Shown piece by piece: positions 15,143-23,826 of a DNA stretch of 36,741 nucleotides (its first letter is position 1; each line of letters opens with the position of its first letter). Origin of the DNA: DATIYF01 sp035517775 (GTDB lineage: Bacteria > Acidobacteriota > Terriglobia > Terriglobales > Acidobacteriaceae). Position numbers and translations under genes: made by a program. Below the pieces are notes generated by a model. That model saw only the letters and a program-made list of their open reading frames with translations. It did not search any database and was not told the DNA's origin. The stretch covers positions 1 through 36,741 of the forward strand of contig DATIYF010000124.1 in assembly GCA_035517775.1 (NCBI GenBank), read 5' to 3'.

Positions 15143-15165
15143 ATGACATTTGTCATGCCCGTCAT
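15143..15165 (+). promoter_or_regulatory. Candidate response-regulator binding site upstream of the ABC operon
   Basis: ATGACA-TT-TGTCAT (15143-15156) is an inverted repeat with 6-bp arms. A further GTCAT half-site follows 9 bp after the previous one (15161-15165). It lies about 90 bp before the ATPase start and downstream of a TATATA box (15110-15115). Paired half-sites of this size are typical for NarL/DesR-type regulators, and one is encoded at the end of this operon, so autoregulation is plausible. Confidence 0.5.
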
Positions 15166-15251
15166 GTGATGTTCCCCACTACCTGCACCGTTCCATTTCC
15201 GCGATGATCTCTCTTGTTGCAAGACATTCCACCTGGCGGGGGATCACCCAA

Positions 15252-16193
15252 ATGATGGCAACCATGCCGCAAATCTGGCAGCCCAGCCCGCAACCGGCGG
15301 CCGATTTTACCGTCGCGGGCCTGGAAGGCGTGACCAAAAGCTATGGCGCGGTCAAAGCGCTCGACCGCGTGGAGTTCCGCATCCGGCCCGGTGAGCTTGT
15401 CGCCCTGCTCGGCCCGAACGGCGCCGGCAAGACCACCGCCGTCCGCCTGCTGCTCGGCCTGGCCAAGCCTAATGCGGGCCGCGTGAACGTGTTCGGCGGC
15501 AATCCGGTTGACCCCAGGGTTCGCATGCGCACCGGGGCGATGTTACAAGTTGCCAAAGTCCCCGAAACCCTGCGTGTAAGAGAGCACATTGACTTATTCC
15601 GCAGTTACTATCCGCATCCCTTGTCCATGAGCCAGTCTCTGGCTGTCGGCGGCCTGCAGGAGATCGCAAACCGCCGCTTCGGCGACCTTTCCGGCGGCCA
15701 GCGCCAGAGAGTACTGTTTGCCCTCGCCCTGTGCGGCGACCCCGACCTTCTCTTTCTCGATGAGCCCACCGTAGGCCTCGACGTGGAAGCCCGCCGCGCC
15801 TTTTGGGATGAGATTCGCAAGCTCGTAGCCCGCGGCAAAACCGTTCTGCTGACCACGCACTACCTGCAGGAAGCCGACGCTCTTGCCGACCGCGTGGTTG
15901 TGATCAACCAGGGCCGGGTGGTAGCCCAGGGGACGCCCACTGACATCAAAAGCCTGACCGCCGGCAAAACAATCCGCTGCCTCACCAACCTCGGGCTGGG
16001 GGAAGTACTCGCCCTGCCCGGCGTGCTCCAGGCCCGCCGCGACCGCGAGGCCCTGCACATTGAAGTCTCCCAGGCCGAGCCGGTGCTTCGTGAACTCATG
16101 GCTCGCGACCCGCACCTCTCGGCCCTGGAGGTCACCAGCGCCGGTCTCGAGGAAGCCTTCCTCGCTCTGACCCAGGAGCTTGCCCGCCCATGA
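15252..16193 (+). CDS. ABC transporter ATPase (DrrA/LnrL-like exporter type)
   Basis: A 313-residue ATPase with Walker A GPNGAGKTTAVRLLLGL, Q-loop near MLQVAKVPETLRV, signature LSGGQRQRVLFALAL, Walker B LLFLDEPTVGLD and switch TTHYLQEADALADRV. The C-terminal 90 residues form the extra domain found in ABC-2 exporters. The frame is open upstream to a TTG at 15150, but the ATG at 15252 has a good Shine-Dalgarno sequence (GGGGGA, 8 nt) and leaves the candidate operator outside the gene. It is the first gene of a five-gene operon. Confidence 0.93.
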   Translation: MMATMPQIWQPSPQPAADFTVAGLEGVTKSYGAVKALDRVEFRIRPGELVALLGPNGAGKTTAVRLLLGLAKPNAGRVNVFGGNPVDPRVRMRTGAMLQVAKVPETLRVREHIDLFRSYYPHPLSMSQSLAVGGLQEIANRRFGDLSGGQRQRVLFALALCGDPDLLFLDEPTVGLDVEARRAFWDEIRKLVARGKTVLLTTHYLQEADALADRVVVINQGRVVAQGTPTDIKSLTAGKTIRCLTNLGLGEVLALPGVLQARRDREALHIEVSQAEPVLRELMARDPHLSALEVTSAGLEEAFLALTQELARP

Positions 16194-17047
16194 AAACTGC
16201 CGCAAAAGACGCCGGCCCCTATCCCGGAGAGATCGCCATGGCAAATTTCAAAGCCGTTACGAATTCAGAACAAGCTCGCTCGGCCGATCAGACCTTGCGG
16301 ATTTACCTCAAGGAAGCCAAATATGAATTCCTCAAGAACCTGCGCATCCCGCGCTATTCCCTCTCCGTGATTTTCTTTCCTCTGATGTTCTACATCCTTT
16401 TTGGCCTGGTGATGGGCAGGCAAACCGTCGGCGGCGTCAACATCGCAGCCTATCTGATCGGGACTTACGGCGTGTTCGGCGTCATGGGCGCGTCGCTCTT
16501 CGGGACCGCCTCCGGTCTCGCCGCCGAGCGCGGCCTGGGATGGCTCGAGGTCAAGCGCGCCAGCCCCATGCCGCCTTTCGCCTACTTTGTCGCGAAAGTA
16601 GTAATGAGCACCATCTTCAGCTCCGCCGTAGTTCTGCTGCTTCTCGCCATGGGCATCGCCTTCGGCGGCGTGCGTCTGCCTCTCGCCCAAACCGTTCGCC
16701 TGGTCACTACCCTAGTGGCCGGTTCCCTGCCCTTCTGCGCCATGGGCCTGGCCCTCGGATATTTCATCGGCCCCAACTCCGCCCCCGCCTTCATCAACCT
16801 GTTTTATCTGCCGCTTTCCTTCTGCTCCGGCCTCTGGGTGCCGTTTATCTTTTTGCCCAAGGCCGTTCGTCAGATCGCTCAATTTCTCCCTCCCTACCAT
16901 CTGGCCCAGCTGGCGCTCGAGGCCATCGGCGCCGGCCAGCACCAATCGAACTGGATGCACTGGGAGGTCTTGCTCGGCTTCACTCTCATCTGCCTGGGAA
17001 TCGCCCGCCTGGGCTTCCAGCGTGATGAAAACAAGCTCTACGGATAA
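16190..17047 (+). CDS. ABC-2 type permease
   Basis: An inner-membrane permease with six transmembrane helices, the first around LSVIFFPLMFYILFGLVMG and the last around WEVLLGFTLICLGIARLGF. The central part shows the ABC-2 pattern, including FINLFYLPLSFCSGLWVPF and the conserved ending LPPYHLAQLALEAIG. The first ATG (16190) overlaps the ATPase stop (ATGA) and gives 285 residues. A second ATG at 16238 (MANFKAV) has a better Shine-Dalgarno sequence (GGAGAG, 6 nt) and is a serious alternative. With the ATPase it would form an exporter of a lipid, peptide or drug; the substrate is unknown. Confidence 0.9.
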   Translation: MKTAAKDAGPYPGEIAMANFKAVTNSEQARSADQTLRIYLKEAKYEFLKNLRIPRYSLSVIFFPLMFYILFGLVMGRQTVGGVNIAAYLIGTYGVFGVMGASLFGTASGLAAERGLGWLEVKRASPMPPFAYFVAKVVMSTIFSSAVVLLLLAMGIAFGGVRLPLAQTVRLVTTLVAGSLPFCAMGLALGYFIGPNSAPAFINLFYLPLSFCSGLWVPFIFLPKAVRQIAQFLPPYHLAQLALEAIGAGQHQSNWMHWEVLLGFTLICLGIARLGFQRDENKLYG

Positions 17048-17050
17048 ATT

Positions 17051-17245
17051 ATGAAAAAGACTTCGCTGAACCTTCGCAATTCCGACGCCCTCGGCTGGAT
17101 CCTCGCCCTCAGCGGCTTTCTGCTGCTGACTTCCATGGGTAAGCTGGATCTTGCAATTCTTCTGCTTCCCATCGCCGCAGTGTTTGGTTACGCGATTACC
17201 TGCCTGCCGGGCAGCAATCCCGCCGCGCAGAACGGCATAAAATAG
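17051..17245 (+). CDS. Small membrane protein of the ABC/two-component operon
   Basis: A 64-residue protein with two hydrophobic helices (ALGWILALSGFLLLTSMG and LAILLLPIAAVFGYAITCLP) joined by a short loop, and a polar tail. It begins 3 bp after the permease stop and ends 11 bp before the kinase gene, so it is very likely a translated operon member. I do not recognise a family. It could be an accessory subunit of the exporter or a link between exporter and sensor kinase; this is inference. Confidence 0.65.
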   Translation: MKKTSLNLRNSDALGWILALSGFLLLTSMGKLDLAILLLPIAAVFGYAITCLPGSNPAAQNGIK

Positions 17246-17256
17246 GCTCACAGGAT

Positions 17257-18363
17257 ATGAAGGTCTTTCCAGACAAGCTGTTTCCGGTGGGCAACGAGCA
17301 TCGCTGGGTGCCGCTGATCTGGCTGCCTTACTTCGCCTTTTTCTGGCTGCAGCTCATCCTCGACCACGCCTCCGCGAGGACCTGGGCGATCAACAGCGTT
17401 GGCGGCGCGATCTTTCTGTTCCTGTTCTTTGGCATGTTCTGGGACCGCTGCCAGCGCCACTGGTATTACCTCGTCGGCATCCTGGCTCTGGGCCTGGTGC
17501 TCGCGCCCAGCAACGGCGGGGCGGCCACCTTTTTCATCTACGCCACCGCGTTTACTCCCTTTCTTTGCGAAACGGAGGGTGGCGCGCTCACCATCATGCT
17601 GCTCATCACCGCCGCCGCCGGCCTGGAAACCCGGCTGCTGCATCTCAGCATCTGGTTCTTCGCCTGGGCGGGCGGTTTCTCGCTGGTCATCGGCGTGGGC
17701 AACATATTCTTCGCCCAGCGAAACCGCGCCAACGCCAGGCTGCGCATGGCCAGCGATGAAATCGAGCACCTGGCCAAGGTCGCCGAGCGCGAACGCATCG
17801 CCCGCGATCTGCATGACGTTCTCGGGCACACCCTTTCCGTCATCATCCTGAAATCTGAGCTCGCCGGAAAGCTGATTGAGCGCGATCCCGCCCGCGCCAG
17901 GGCGGAAATCGCCGATGTCGAGCGCACCTCCCGCGAAGCTCTGGCCGAAGTCCGCAATACCATTCGCGGCTACCGCAGCCAGAGCCTCGAGGCCGAGATC
18001 AAGCATGCCGAAACCACGTTGCAGACGGCGGGAGTCTCGGTCCGCGCCGAAACCCAAGAAGTACCCCTCAGTCCGGCCCAGGAAAGCGTCGTCGCCCTGG
18101 TGGTGCGCGAAGCGGTGACCAATGTAGTGCGCCACGCCCACGCGCGCAGTTGCCATCTGCGCCTGGCCCCGGTCAATGGCAATTGCCTGCTCGAAATTGC
18201 CGATGATGGCCGCGGCGGCGATCTCGTGGAAGGCAACGGCCTGCGCGGCATGCGCGAACGCGTGGAAGCTCTGGGCGGAACCCTGGAGCGCCAAACCGCT
18301 GCTGGAACCCGATTGACCATCCGCTTTCCCTTGCTCCAGTCCGGCTCGAATGGAACCCATTGA
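17257..18363 (+). CDS. DesK-like sensor histidine kinase
   Basis: A 368-residue kinase of the HisKA_3 (DesK/LiaS) type. The N-terminal roughly 155 residues hold about five transmembrane helices with no periplasmic sensor domain, so it probably senses the membrane itself. The dimerisation helix carries the phosphoacceptor His186 in ERERIARDLHDVLGH. The ATPase domain has REAVTNVVRHAHA (N box), IADDGRGG (G1) and GNGLRGMRERVEALGG (G2). A coiled linker (RANARLRMASDEIEHLAK) precedes the His box. The pairing with the following regulator and the preceding exporter resembles B. subtilis LnrJK-LnrLMN and YvfRSTU modules. Confidence 0.93.
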   Translation: MKVFPDKLFPVGNEHRWVPLIWLPYFAFFWLQLILDHASARTWAINSVGGAIFLFLFFGMFWDRCQRHWYYLVGILALGLVLAPSNGGAATFFIYATAFTPFLCETEGGALTIMLLITAAAGLETRLLHLSIWFFAWAGGFSLVIGVGNIFFAQRNRANARLRMASDEIEHLAKVAERERIARDLHDVLGHTLSVIILKSELAGKLIERDPARARAEIADVERTSREALAEVRNTIRGYRSQSLEAEIKHAETTLQTAGVSVRAETQEVPLSPAQESVVALVVREAVTNVVRHAHARSCHLRLAPVNGNCLLEIADDGRGGDLVEGNGLRGMRERVEALGGTLERQTAAGTRLTIRFPLLQSGSNGTH

Positions 18364-18992
18364 GCCCAGCCATCAAAGCCGGCAGACACACGATTCGGGT
18401 GGCCATCGCCGAAGATCAGGGCATGGTTCTTGGCGCCCTCGCTGCGCTGCTCGAAATCGAAGGCGATATTTCAGTCGTCTCGCGCTCACGCAACGGCAAA
18501 GAAGCGCTCGAGGCCGTCCTTGCCCAGAAACCCGATGTCTTCATTACCGATATCGAAATGCCGGAGATGACCGGGCTCGAGGTGGCCGCCGAACTGCAAC
18601 GGCTGCGCGCTCCCGTCCGCATCATCATTTTGACCACCTTCGCCCGCGCCGGCTACCTGCGCCGCGCTCTCGAAGCCGGAGCTTCCGGATACTTGCTGAA
18701 AGACATGAAGGCCGAAGCCCTTGCCGATGCGGTTCGCCGTGTGCAGCAGGGCCTGCGCGTGGTTGATCCCGAGCTCGCCGCCGAAGCCTGGGTCGAGCCC
18801 GATCCGCTCACCGACCGCGAGCGCCAGGTGCTCCGCTTGGCCGGCGAAGGCCTCGCCAGTAGCGACATTGCCGATCAACTCAAGCTCTCAGAGGGCACCG
18901 TACGCAACTACCTCTCTGAGGCCATCAGCAAGCTGGGCGCCTCCAACCGCGTGGAGGCCGCCCGCATCGCTCGCACCAAAGGCTGGCTCTGA
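18360..18992 (+). CDS. NarL/DesR-type response regulator
   Basis: A 210-residue transcription factor. The receiver domain has IAEDQGMVLGALAALLE (acidic pair) and phosphoacceptor Asp64 in DVFITDIEMPEMTG, followed by IILTTFAR and YLLKDMKAE. A LuxR-type helix-turn-helix at about 145-205 contains LTDRERQVLRLAGEGLASSD and LSEGTVRNYLSEAISKLGA. The only sensible start is TTG at 18360, overlapping the kinase stop by 4 nt (TTGA); the next Met lies inside the receiver fold. It probably controls its own operon through the palindrome at 15143. Confidence 0.93.
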   Translation: MSPAIKAGRHTIRVAIAEDQGMVLGALAALLEIEGDISVVSRSRNGKEALEAVLAQKPDVFITDIEMPEMTGLEVAAELQRLRAPVRIIILTTFARAGYLRRALEAGASGYLLKDMKAEALADAVRRVQQGLRVVDPELAAEAWVEPDPLTDRERQVLRLAGEGLASSDIADQLKLSEGTVRNYLSEAISKLGASNRVEAARIARTKGWL

Positions 18993-19001
18993 TTTCTCTT
19001 C

Positions 19002-21461
19002 TCACTTCCACGACTCCCCGCCAAACGTGAACTTGATCCCCGAACGGAACGTAAACGGCAGCGCCGGGTAACCAAACGCTTCCGCATAATGTTGGCTCAA
19101 AAGATTCTGCATGGCGGAATAGACTTCCATAAATCGGTTCACCCGGAACCCGGCGCCCAGGTCCAGCCGTTGGTACGCCGCGTCTAGATTGCGATTCGGC
19201 AGCAGCAGCGTGTTGCCGCCATCCTTGTCGTAGAGAAAATCGCTGTCGTCGCGCCGCGCAACAAAAGTTCCGGCAAACGAAACCACCCAGCGTGAGTGGC
19301 CGTAGCCCACTTGCAAATATCCCGAATGCGGCGCGCGCCGGAAGGGCCGTTCTCCGATCAGCGGCGAGTACACCCCGATCGGAACATTCGGAAACGCAGG
19401 ATTCACCGAGGGCGCAAGTGCATCGCTCGAAAAAGACTTCTGAACGGCTGCATCAAGATAGGTATAGCCTCCGCGCACAAAAAGTCCGTGCCCCACCTTG
19501 TATTCCGCCTCGCTCTCGATCCCCTGCGCGCGGAAGGTCAGCGAATTCACATAAGCCCCATACGGAACCTGCTCGACCACGGCCAGCGGAATTCCCAGGT
19601 TCAGCAAACCCTGCTCCGGCACATACTCCACCGCGTCCACGAACTGATTGTGGAAGTAAGTAATGCCCAGGCGGCCGCGGCCGGCAGCGAAATCCTGATC
19701 CACGCCGCCATCGTAGGTTCGCGATCTCTCAGCCCCCACCGGCCCAACCTCAAACTGCGAAACCAGGTCTCCTTCTCCGCTCTGCAGCAGCAGCTCGCGC
19801 AGCGAGCTCAGTTGCTGGTAAAGGCTCGGCTCCTTGATTCCTTTGGCAAAGCTGGCTCTCAGCTTGCTGCCGCCGAACCAGCGGCCGCTTGCCGGGCGGA
19901 CCAGGTAGTAGGCCAGAGAGCCCCGCGGCGTGGCCTCTACGCTGAATAGAGCATTGTTCTCGATGCCGCTGCCCACTGTGTAATACAGGCGGTTGAAGAA
20001 GTCCCCTGCCAGCTGCATCGTGTAGCTGTAATTCCCCCGCGCAACCGATTGCGAAGCGTAACCCGTCGTATCGCTCTCTCCGCGTTCGTTCTCGTACTTG
20101 AAGCCGAACAATGCCGTCAGGTGCGGGTTGAAGTGGTAGTCGGACTGCGCGTAGACAAAGTCGCGGTTGGTCGTGCTCAGGCTTGTGCTGGGGTAAATTC
20201 CCGGATACTGAAAAATGCCCTGCCCGCTCACCGTGTATCCGTTCGCACCCTGCAGCGTGACCGGCGCGCCGATATACCAGGAAGGAAAGCCGAGATCAAA
20301 CGGATCGTAGGGAGCGCCGGTGGGCGCGAAGGCGGTGTAAATCTGCCGCAGGCGCACCCGTCCGTAACGCACCAGGTTGTGCCAGCGCGCGGTGGTTTGA
20401 TTCTCAAGGGTCGCGCCCGCATATAGATCCTTCTCAATCTGCGCCGCGTCGTCAGGAATGCCGTACAGCTCGATCGCATTCGGTATCGCCCCATGATTGA
20501 ACACATGCCGCAGCGTGATCCGCAGGCTGGTTCCGGCTTTCGGGCTCCAGCCGAAATTCCCCGCATACGTTGCCTGATGAAAGGCATCATCCGGTTCGCT
20601 GTTTCGCGTGTTCAGCACCGCGAAATCCGAAAAGTAATCGAACTGCCGGTAAGCGCCGCCCAGCGTCCCTTCCTGGTGGCTGGTGCTGAAGTTTCCGCCA
20701 TCAGCCGCGAGGGTAAATTGCGGCAACCGCGCTGTGCCCTGCTCCGTTGTCATGCTGACTACGCCCGCCAGCGCATCCGACCCGTATAATTCGCTGTCCG
20801 GCCCGCGCAGCACTTCGATCTGGCTCACGCCCGCCGCTGGCTGGGTGGCAAAATTCGTTGTCCCTCCTATAAAGCTCGCGGGCAGCCCGTCAATCAGCAC
20901 TTTGCCGGAATCGCTGTCTCCGCCGCGAATATAGAAGCTGGCGGCGCTGCCGGTCTCGCCGCTGCGCACCAGTTGCAGCCCGGGAATCTGCTGCAACGGT
21001 TCCTGCACGTTCAAGTCGAAACTATATTGACTCCGCTCAAGCACAGTCACCGCCGAGCCCGTCTGGGCTTCCGGCGTGCGCGTTCCCGTGGCCGTGACCG
21101 TAATCTGCTCCGCCAGAACTCCGGGGCTGAGGGTCAGGTTCAAGTGGGTCTGCCCTGTGCCTGCCACATAAACGGGATCGCTCAGCGCCGCGCCGAACGA
21201 TGGCGCCGTCGCGCGCGCGCGGTAACGCCCCGCCTGCGGGACCGAGACCAGGTACTTCCCTTCTCCATCGGATTTTGTCGTGGCGATGATCTTTCCCGCC
21301 ACCAGCAATTCAACCGTGGCGCCGGCCACTGCCGCGCCCAGCGAATCCTTCACCGTGCCCTGGAGAGAAGCGTTGCCGGCTGCAAATGCCGTCAAGCATA
21401 AGCTGGCAACTAGACAGACGAGACTCAGGCGGCGAATGCGCCCACAGAAATTCTTGTTCAT
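19002..21461 (-). CDS. TonB-dependent receptor under cobalamin riboswitch control (BtuB-like)
   Basis: An 819-residue outer-membrane active transporter. After the signal peptide (LSLVCLVASLCLTAFAA) comes a carboxypeptidase-regulatory-like beta-sandwich (about residues 30-110, ASLQGTVKDSLGAAVAGATV). Next is the plug domain (about 120-235, with FYIRGGDSDSGKVLIDGLPA and IEVLRGPDSELYGSDALAGV), and then the 22-strand barrel. The frame is open upstream to 21539, but that lies inside the riboswitch; the ATG at 21461 has the Shine-Dalgarno sequence GAGGGGAAG and starts a proper signal peptide. Two cobalamin riboswitches upstream identify cobalamin or a related corrinoid as the probable substrate. The gene is convergent with the response regulator, 9 bp apart. 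Confidence 0.93.
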   Translation of the reverse strand: MNKNFCGRIRRLSLVCLVASLCLTAFAAGNASLQGTVKDSLGAAVAGATVELLVAGKIIATTKSDGEGKYLVSVPQAGRYRARATAPSFGAALSDPVYVAGTGQTHLNLTLSPGVLAEQITVTATGTRTPEAQTGSAVTVLERSQYSFDLNVQEPLQQIPGLQLVRSGETGSAASFYIRGGDSDSGKVLIDGLPASFIGGTTNFATQPAAGVSQIEVLRGPDSELYGSDALAGVVSMTTEQGTARLPQFTLAADGGNFSTSHQEGTLGGAYRQFDYFSDFAVLNTRNSEPDDAFHQATYAGNFGWSPKAGTSLRITLRHVFNHGAIPNAIELYGIPDDAAQIEKDLYAGATLENQTTARWHNLVRYGRVRLRQIYTAFAPTGAPYDPFDLGFPSWYIGAPVTLQGANGYTVSGQGIFQYPGIYPSTSLSTTNRDFVYAQSDYHFNPHLTALFGFKYENERGESDTTGYASQSVARGNYSYTMQLAGDFFNRLYYTVGSGIENNALFSVEATPRGSLAYYLVRPASGRWFGGSKLRASFAKGIKEPSLYQQLSSLRELLLQSGEGDLVSQFEVGPVGAERSRTYDGGVDQDFAAGRGRLGITYFHNQFVDAVEYVPEQGLLNLGIPLAVVEQVPYGAYVNSLTFRAQGIESEAEYKVGHGLFVRGGYTYLDAAVQKSFSSDALAPSVNPAFPNVPIGVYSPLIGERPFRRAPHSGYLQVGYGHSRWVVSFAGTFVARRDDSDFLYDKDGGNTLLLPNRNLDAAYQRLDLGAGFRVNRFMEVYSAMQNLLSQHYAEAFGYPALPFTFRSGIKFTFGGESWK

Positions 21462-21483
21462 TTCTTCCCCTCGGAAGTTTTCT

Positions 21484-21626
21484 GCGGGACCGGTCTCCTG
21501 ACTTGCGCCTCTTCGAGCCTGGGCTGTCTTCCCGGACAACGTCCAGTGACTACTGCCTGCCCAGCTCTCCGCGCTTACAGTTACGGGGTAGTGGCGGATT
21601 CACACCGCGCTTCCCGAGCATCCCGC
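21484..21626 (-). ncRNA. Cobalamin riboswitch B (gene-proximal of a tandem pair)
   Basis: Read on the minus strand, the aptamer opens with gcggga, which pairs with tcccgc at the 3' end (P1). It then shows GGGAAG, GGTGTGAATCCGCC, ACTACCCCGTAACTGTAAGC, GTCACTGG, CCGGGAAGAC and the B12 box CGCAAGTCAGGAGACCGG (about 21489-21508). All conserved blocks of the class are present in order. The 3' end lies about 10 nt from the receptor's Shine-Dalgarno sequence (about 21464-21474), so control by blocking translation initiation is likely; no terminator with a T-run was found. Confidence 0.93.
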
Positions 21627-21792
21627 CGGTTAGTGGTCAAGGTTGAAGACGGAGCGCTTCCGTCTCGCGTCAGAAACACCTGCACAGATGAATTTGCGGG
21701 ATGAAAATCCGCGGGCAGCCTCACTCGGGTTCGCGGCGAACCACAGGATTGCTCTCCGGCTCTCCCATCGAAGCCGGATCAGCCCAGATTGG

Positions 21793-21944
21793 CATCTGGC
21801 CGGTCTCCTGACTCGCGCCTCGACGAAACCAGGCAACCTTCCCACGGGTTCAGCCCGCAGTGGCCGTGTTTACCGGCCCGGTTTCTCCGCGCTCACAGTT
21901 ACGGGGTAGTGGCGGACTCGCACCGCTCTTCCCGACACCAGATG
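21793..21944 (-). ncRNA. Cobalamin riboswitch A (promoter-proximal of a tandem pair)
   Basis: On the minus strand P1 is catctgg (21944-21938) with ccagatg (21799-21793). Between them lie GTCGGGAAGAG, GGTGCGAGTCCGCC, ACTACCCCGTAACTGTGAGC, GGCCACTGCGGG, GTGGGAAGGTTGCC and the B12 box GCGAGTCAGGAGACCGGCC (about 21797-21816). The aptamer appears complete. It is followed by a 166-nt spacer (21627-21792) with two hairpins (stems at 21755-21778 and 21647-21665), neither followed by T-runs, and then by riboswitch B. No gene fits in the spacer. Confidence 0.93.
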
Positions 21945-21951
21945 AGCTGTT

Positions 21952-21980
21952 TGTATATCCCAAAGCCGCAGCGCCGTCAA
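21952..21980 (-). promoter_or_regulatory. Promoter for the tandem riboswitches and TonB receptor
   Basis: TTGACG (21980-21975) and TATACA (21957-21952) on the minus strand are separated by exactly 17 bp. The predicted transcription start, near 21945, coincides with the first base of the riboswitch A P1 stem, which supports both calls. Confidence 0.72.
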
Positions 21981-22045
21981 CGTCTGGATTGCTTTGGTGG
22001 ACTGTCTTGGGTGTAAGAAGCACCTCAACCAAGAAGCGCGACTGC

Positions 22046-22507
22046 TCACTTGCCCTTCGCGGTCGGGTAGCCCTTGCTGCTCCAGTCGGCGGCGAAATTC
22101 TGCTCCAGGTAGAGCACCTTGACGTTGCTGAAGCCCATGTCGCGAAGGGCGTCGGCGGCAGGTTTGACGTTGGGACAATGCACCCAGGGGCAGCAGCCAC
22201 AATAAATCACGATGAACTTGTCGCGCGGCAAGGCCTTCACCCGTTGCTTGAGCTTCTCCAGTTCCTGCGGCTCTGAAGCGGGACCCGCATATTCGGCGCC
22301 GGCAATATGTCCCTGCAGGTAGAGAATATGAAAGCCTACCTGCAGCACCAGTGGCTGCTTTGCCTTCTGATCTTGCAGAATCCTCGCCAGTTGTTCAGGC
22401 GCTATCTGTCGCGAACTCGCGAGCGAGGCGGCCTGCGGCGCTGAGAAGGCAGGCCGCACCACAAGCATTGCAAGAACCAGAATCGCCGGGCGACCCATTC
22501 GGAACAT
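22046..22507 (-). CDS. Exported rhodanese-like protein
   Basis: A 153-residue rhodanese-domain protein with a signal peptide (AILVLAMLVVRPAFSAPQ). The domain shows LVLQVGFHILYLQGHIAGAE in place of the common D.R....Y..GHI.GA motif. The loop expected to hold the catalytic cysteine reads FIVIYCGCCPWVHCPN, with four cysteines instead of one, so redox or metal binding is possible in place of, or besides, sulfur transfer. The start is ATG at 22507 or 22498. It ends about 100 bp upstream of riboswitch A; the promoter in that gap means it is not controlled by the riboswitch. Confidence 0.82.
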   Translation of the reverse strand: MFRMGRPAILVLAMLVVRPAFSAPQAASLASSRQIAPEQLARILQDQKAKQPLVLQVGFHILYLQGHIAGAEYAGPASEPQELEKLKQRVKALPRDKFIVIYCGCCPWVHCPNVKPAADALRDMGFSNVKVLYLEQNFAADWSSKGYPTAKGK

Positions 22508-22736
22508 AGCCGTCGCTCCACCTCCGGGGAGTTCGCGCTCCCTTTTGAATCTTTTCTGTAAACATCATAACGGACAAAGCCCTGCCCTAATGCCATCATG
22601 GACCCGGAAAGATGGGCTCGCCAGCGGCCTTCGAGGTTCATGAGCACATCCTCTCGCCCGCGCGTTGTCTCCGAGCCGCTTTACTAATTGCGCAACCACG
22701 TTGAAAATAGCTGGTTCGGCGCGCGCCTGGAATCGC

Positions 22737-22763
22737 TTGCCGAAACTACCAGGAGGATACACT
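22737..22763 (+). promoter_or_regulatory. Predicted promoter with start codon 7 nt after the -10
   Basis: TTGCCG (22737-22742), a 15-bp spacer and TACACT (22758-22763) are followed after 7 nt by the ATG of the 62-residue gene. The same TTGCCG/15/-10/7 layout occurs at 26230-26256. An AGGAGG lies 14 nt from the ATG, too far for a normal Shine-Dalgarno sequence. Confidence 0.4.
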
Positions 22764-22770
22764 CGCAATC

Positions 22771-22959
22771 ATGGCGACCACCGGAGAACTCATCCGTCTC
22801 ATGAACTACGTGGATGACATCACTACCACCCTACGCCGCATCAGCGCCACCATTCCGGCCATGGATGCCGAGGAGCGCCGGCGGCTGGCCGAGCACCTGC
22901 GCGCCGCGGCCGTCGGCTTCAACCAGGTGGTTGAAGTGCTGGAAAAGGCGGGCAAGTAA
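22771..22959 (+). CDS. Small helical protein upstream of 3-hydroxybutyryl-CoA dehydrogenase
   Basis: A 62-residue, mostly alpha-helical, soluble protein (LIRLMNYVDDITTTLRRI and EERRRLAEHLRAAAVGFNQV) with amphipathic heptad patterning. I do not recognise a family. Its TAA is followed directly by the GTG start of the dehydrogenase with no intervening base, so the two are translationally coupled and probably co-functional. It may be a small partner or regulator of the acyl-CoA pathway; function unknown. Confidence 0.6.
   Translation: MATTGELIRLMNYVDDITTTLRRISATIPAMDAEERRRLAEHLRAAAVGFNQVVEVLEKAGK

Positions 22960-23826
<867 letters not shown>

Noticed and set aside
17248..18360. Long open frame (370 codons) on the minus strand opposite the sensor kinase gene
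   Set aside because: It mirrors the GC-rich codon pattern of the kinase, has no domain or signal, and the kinase frame is unambiguous.
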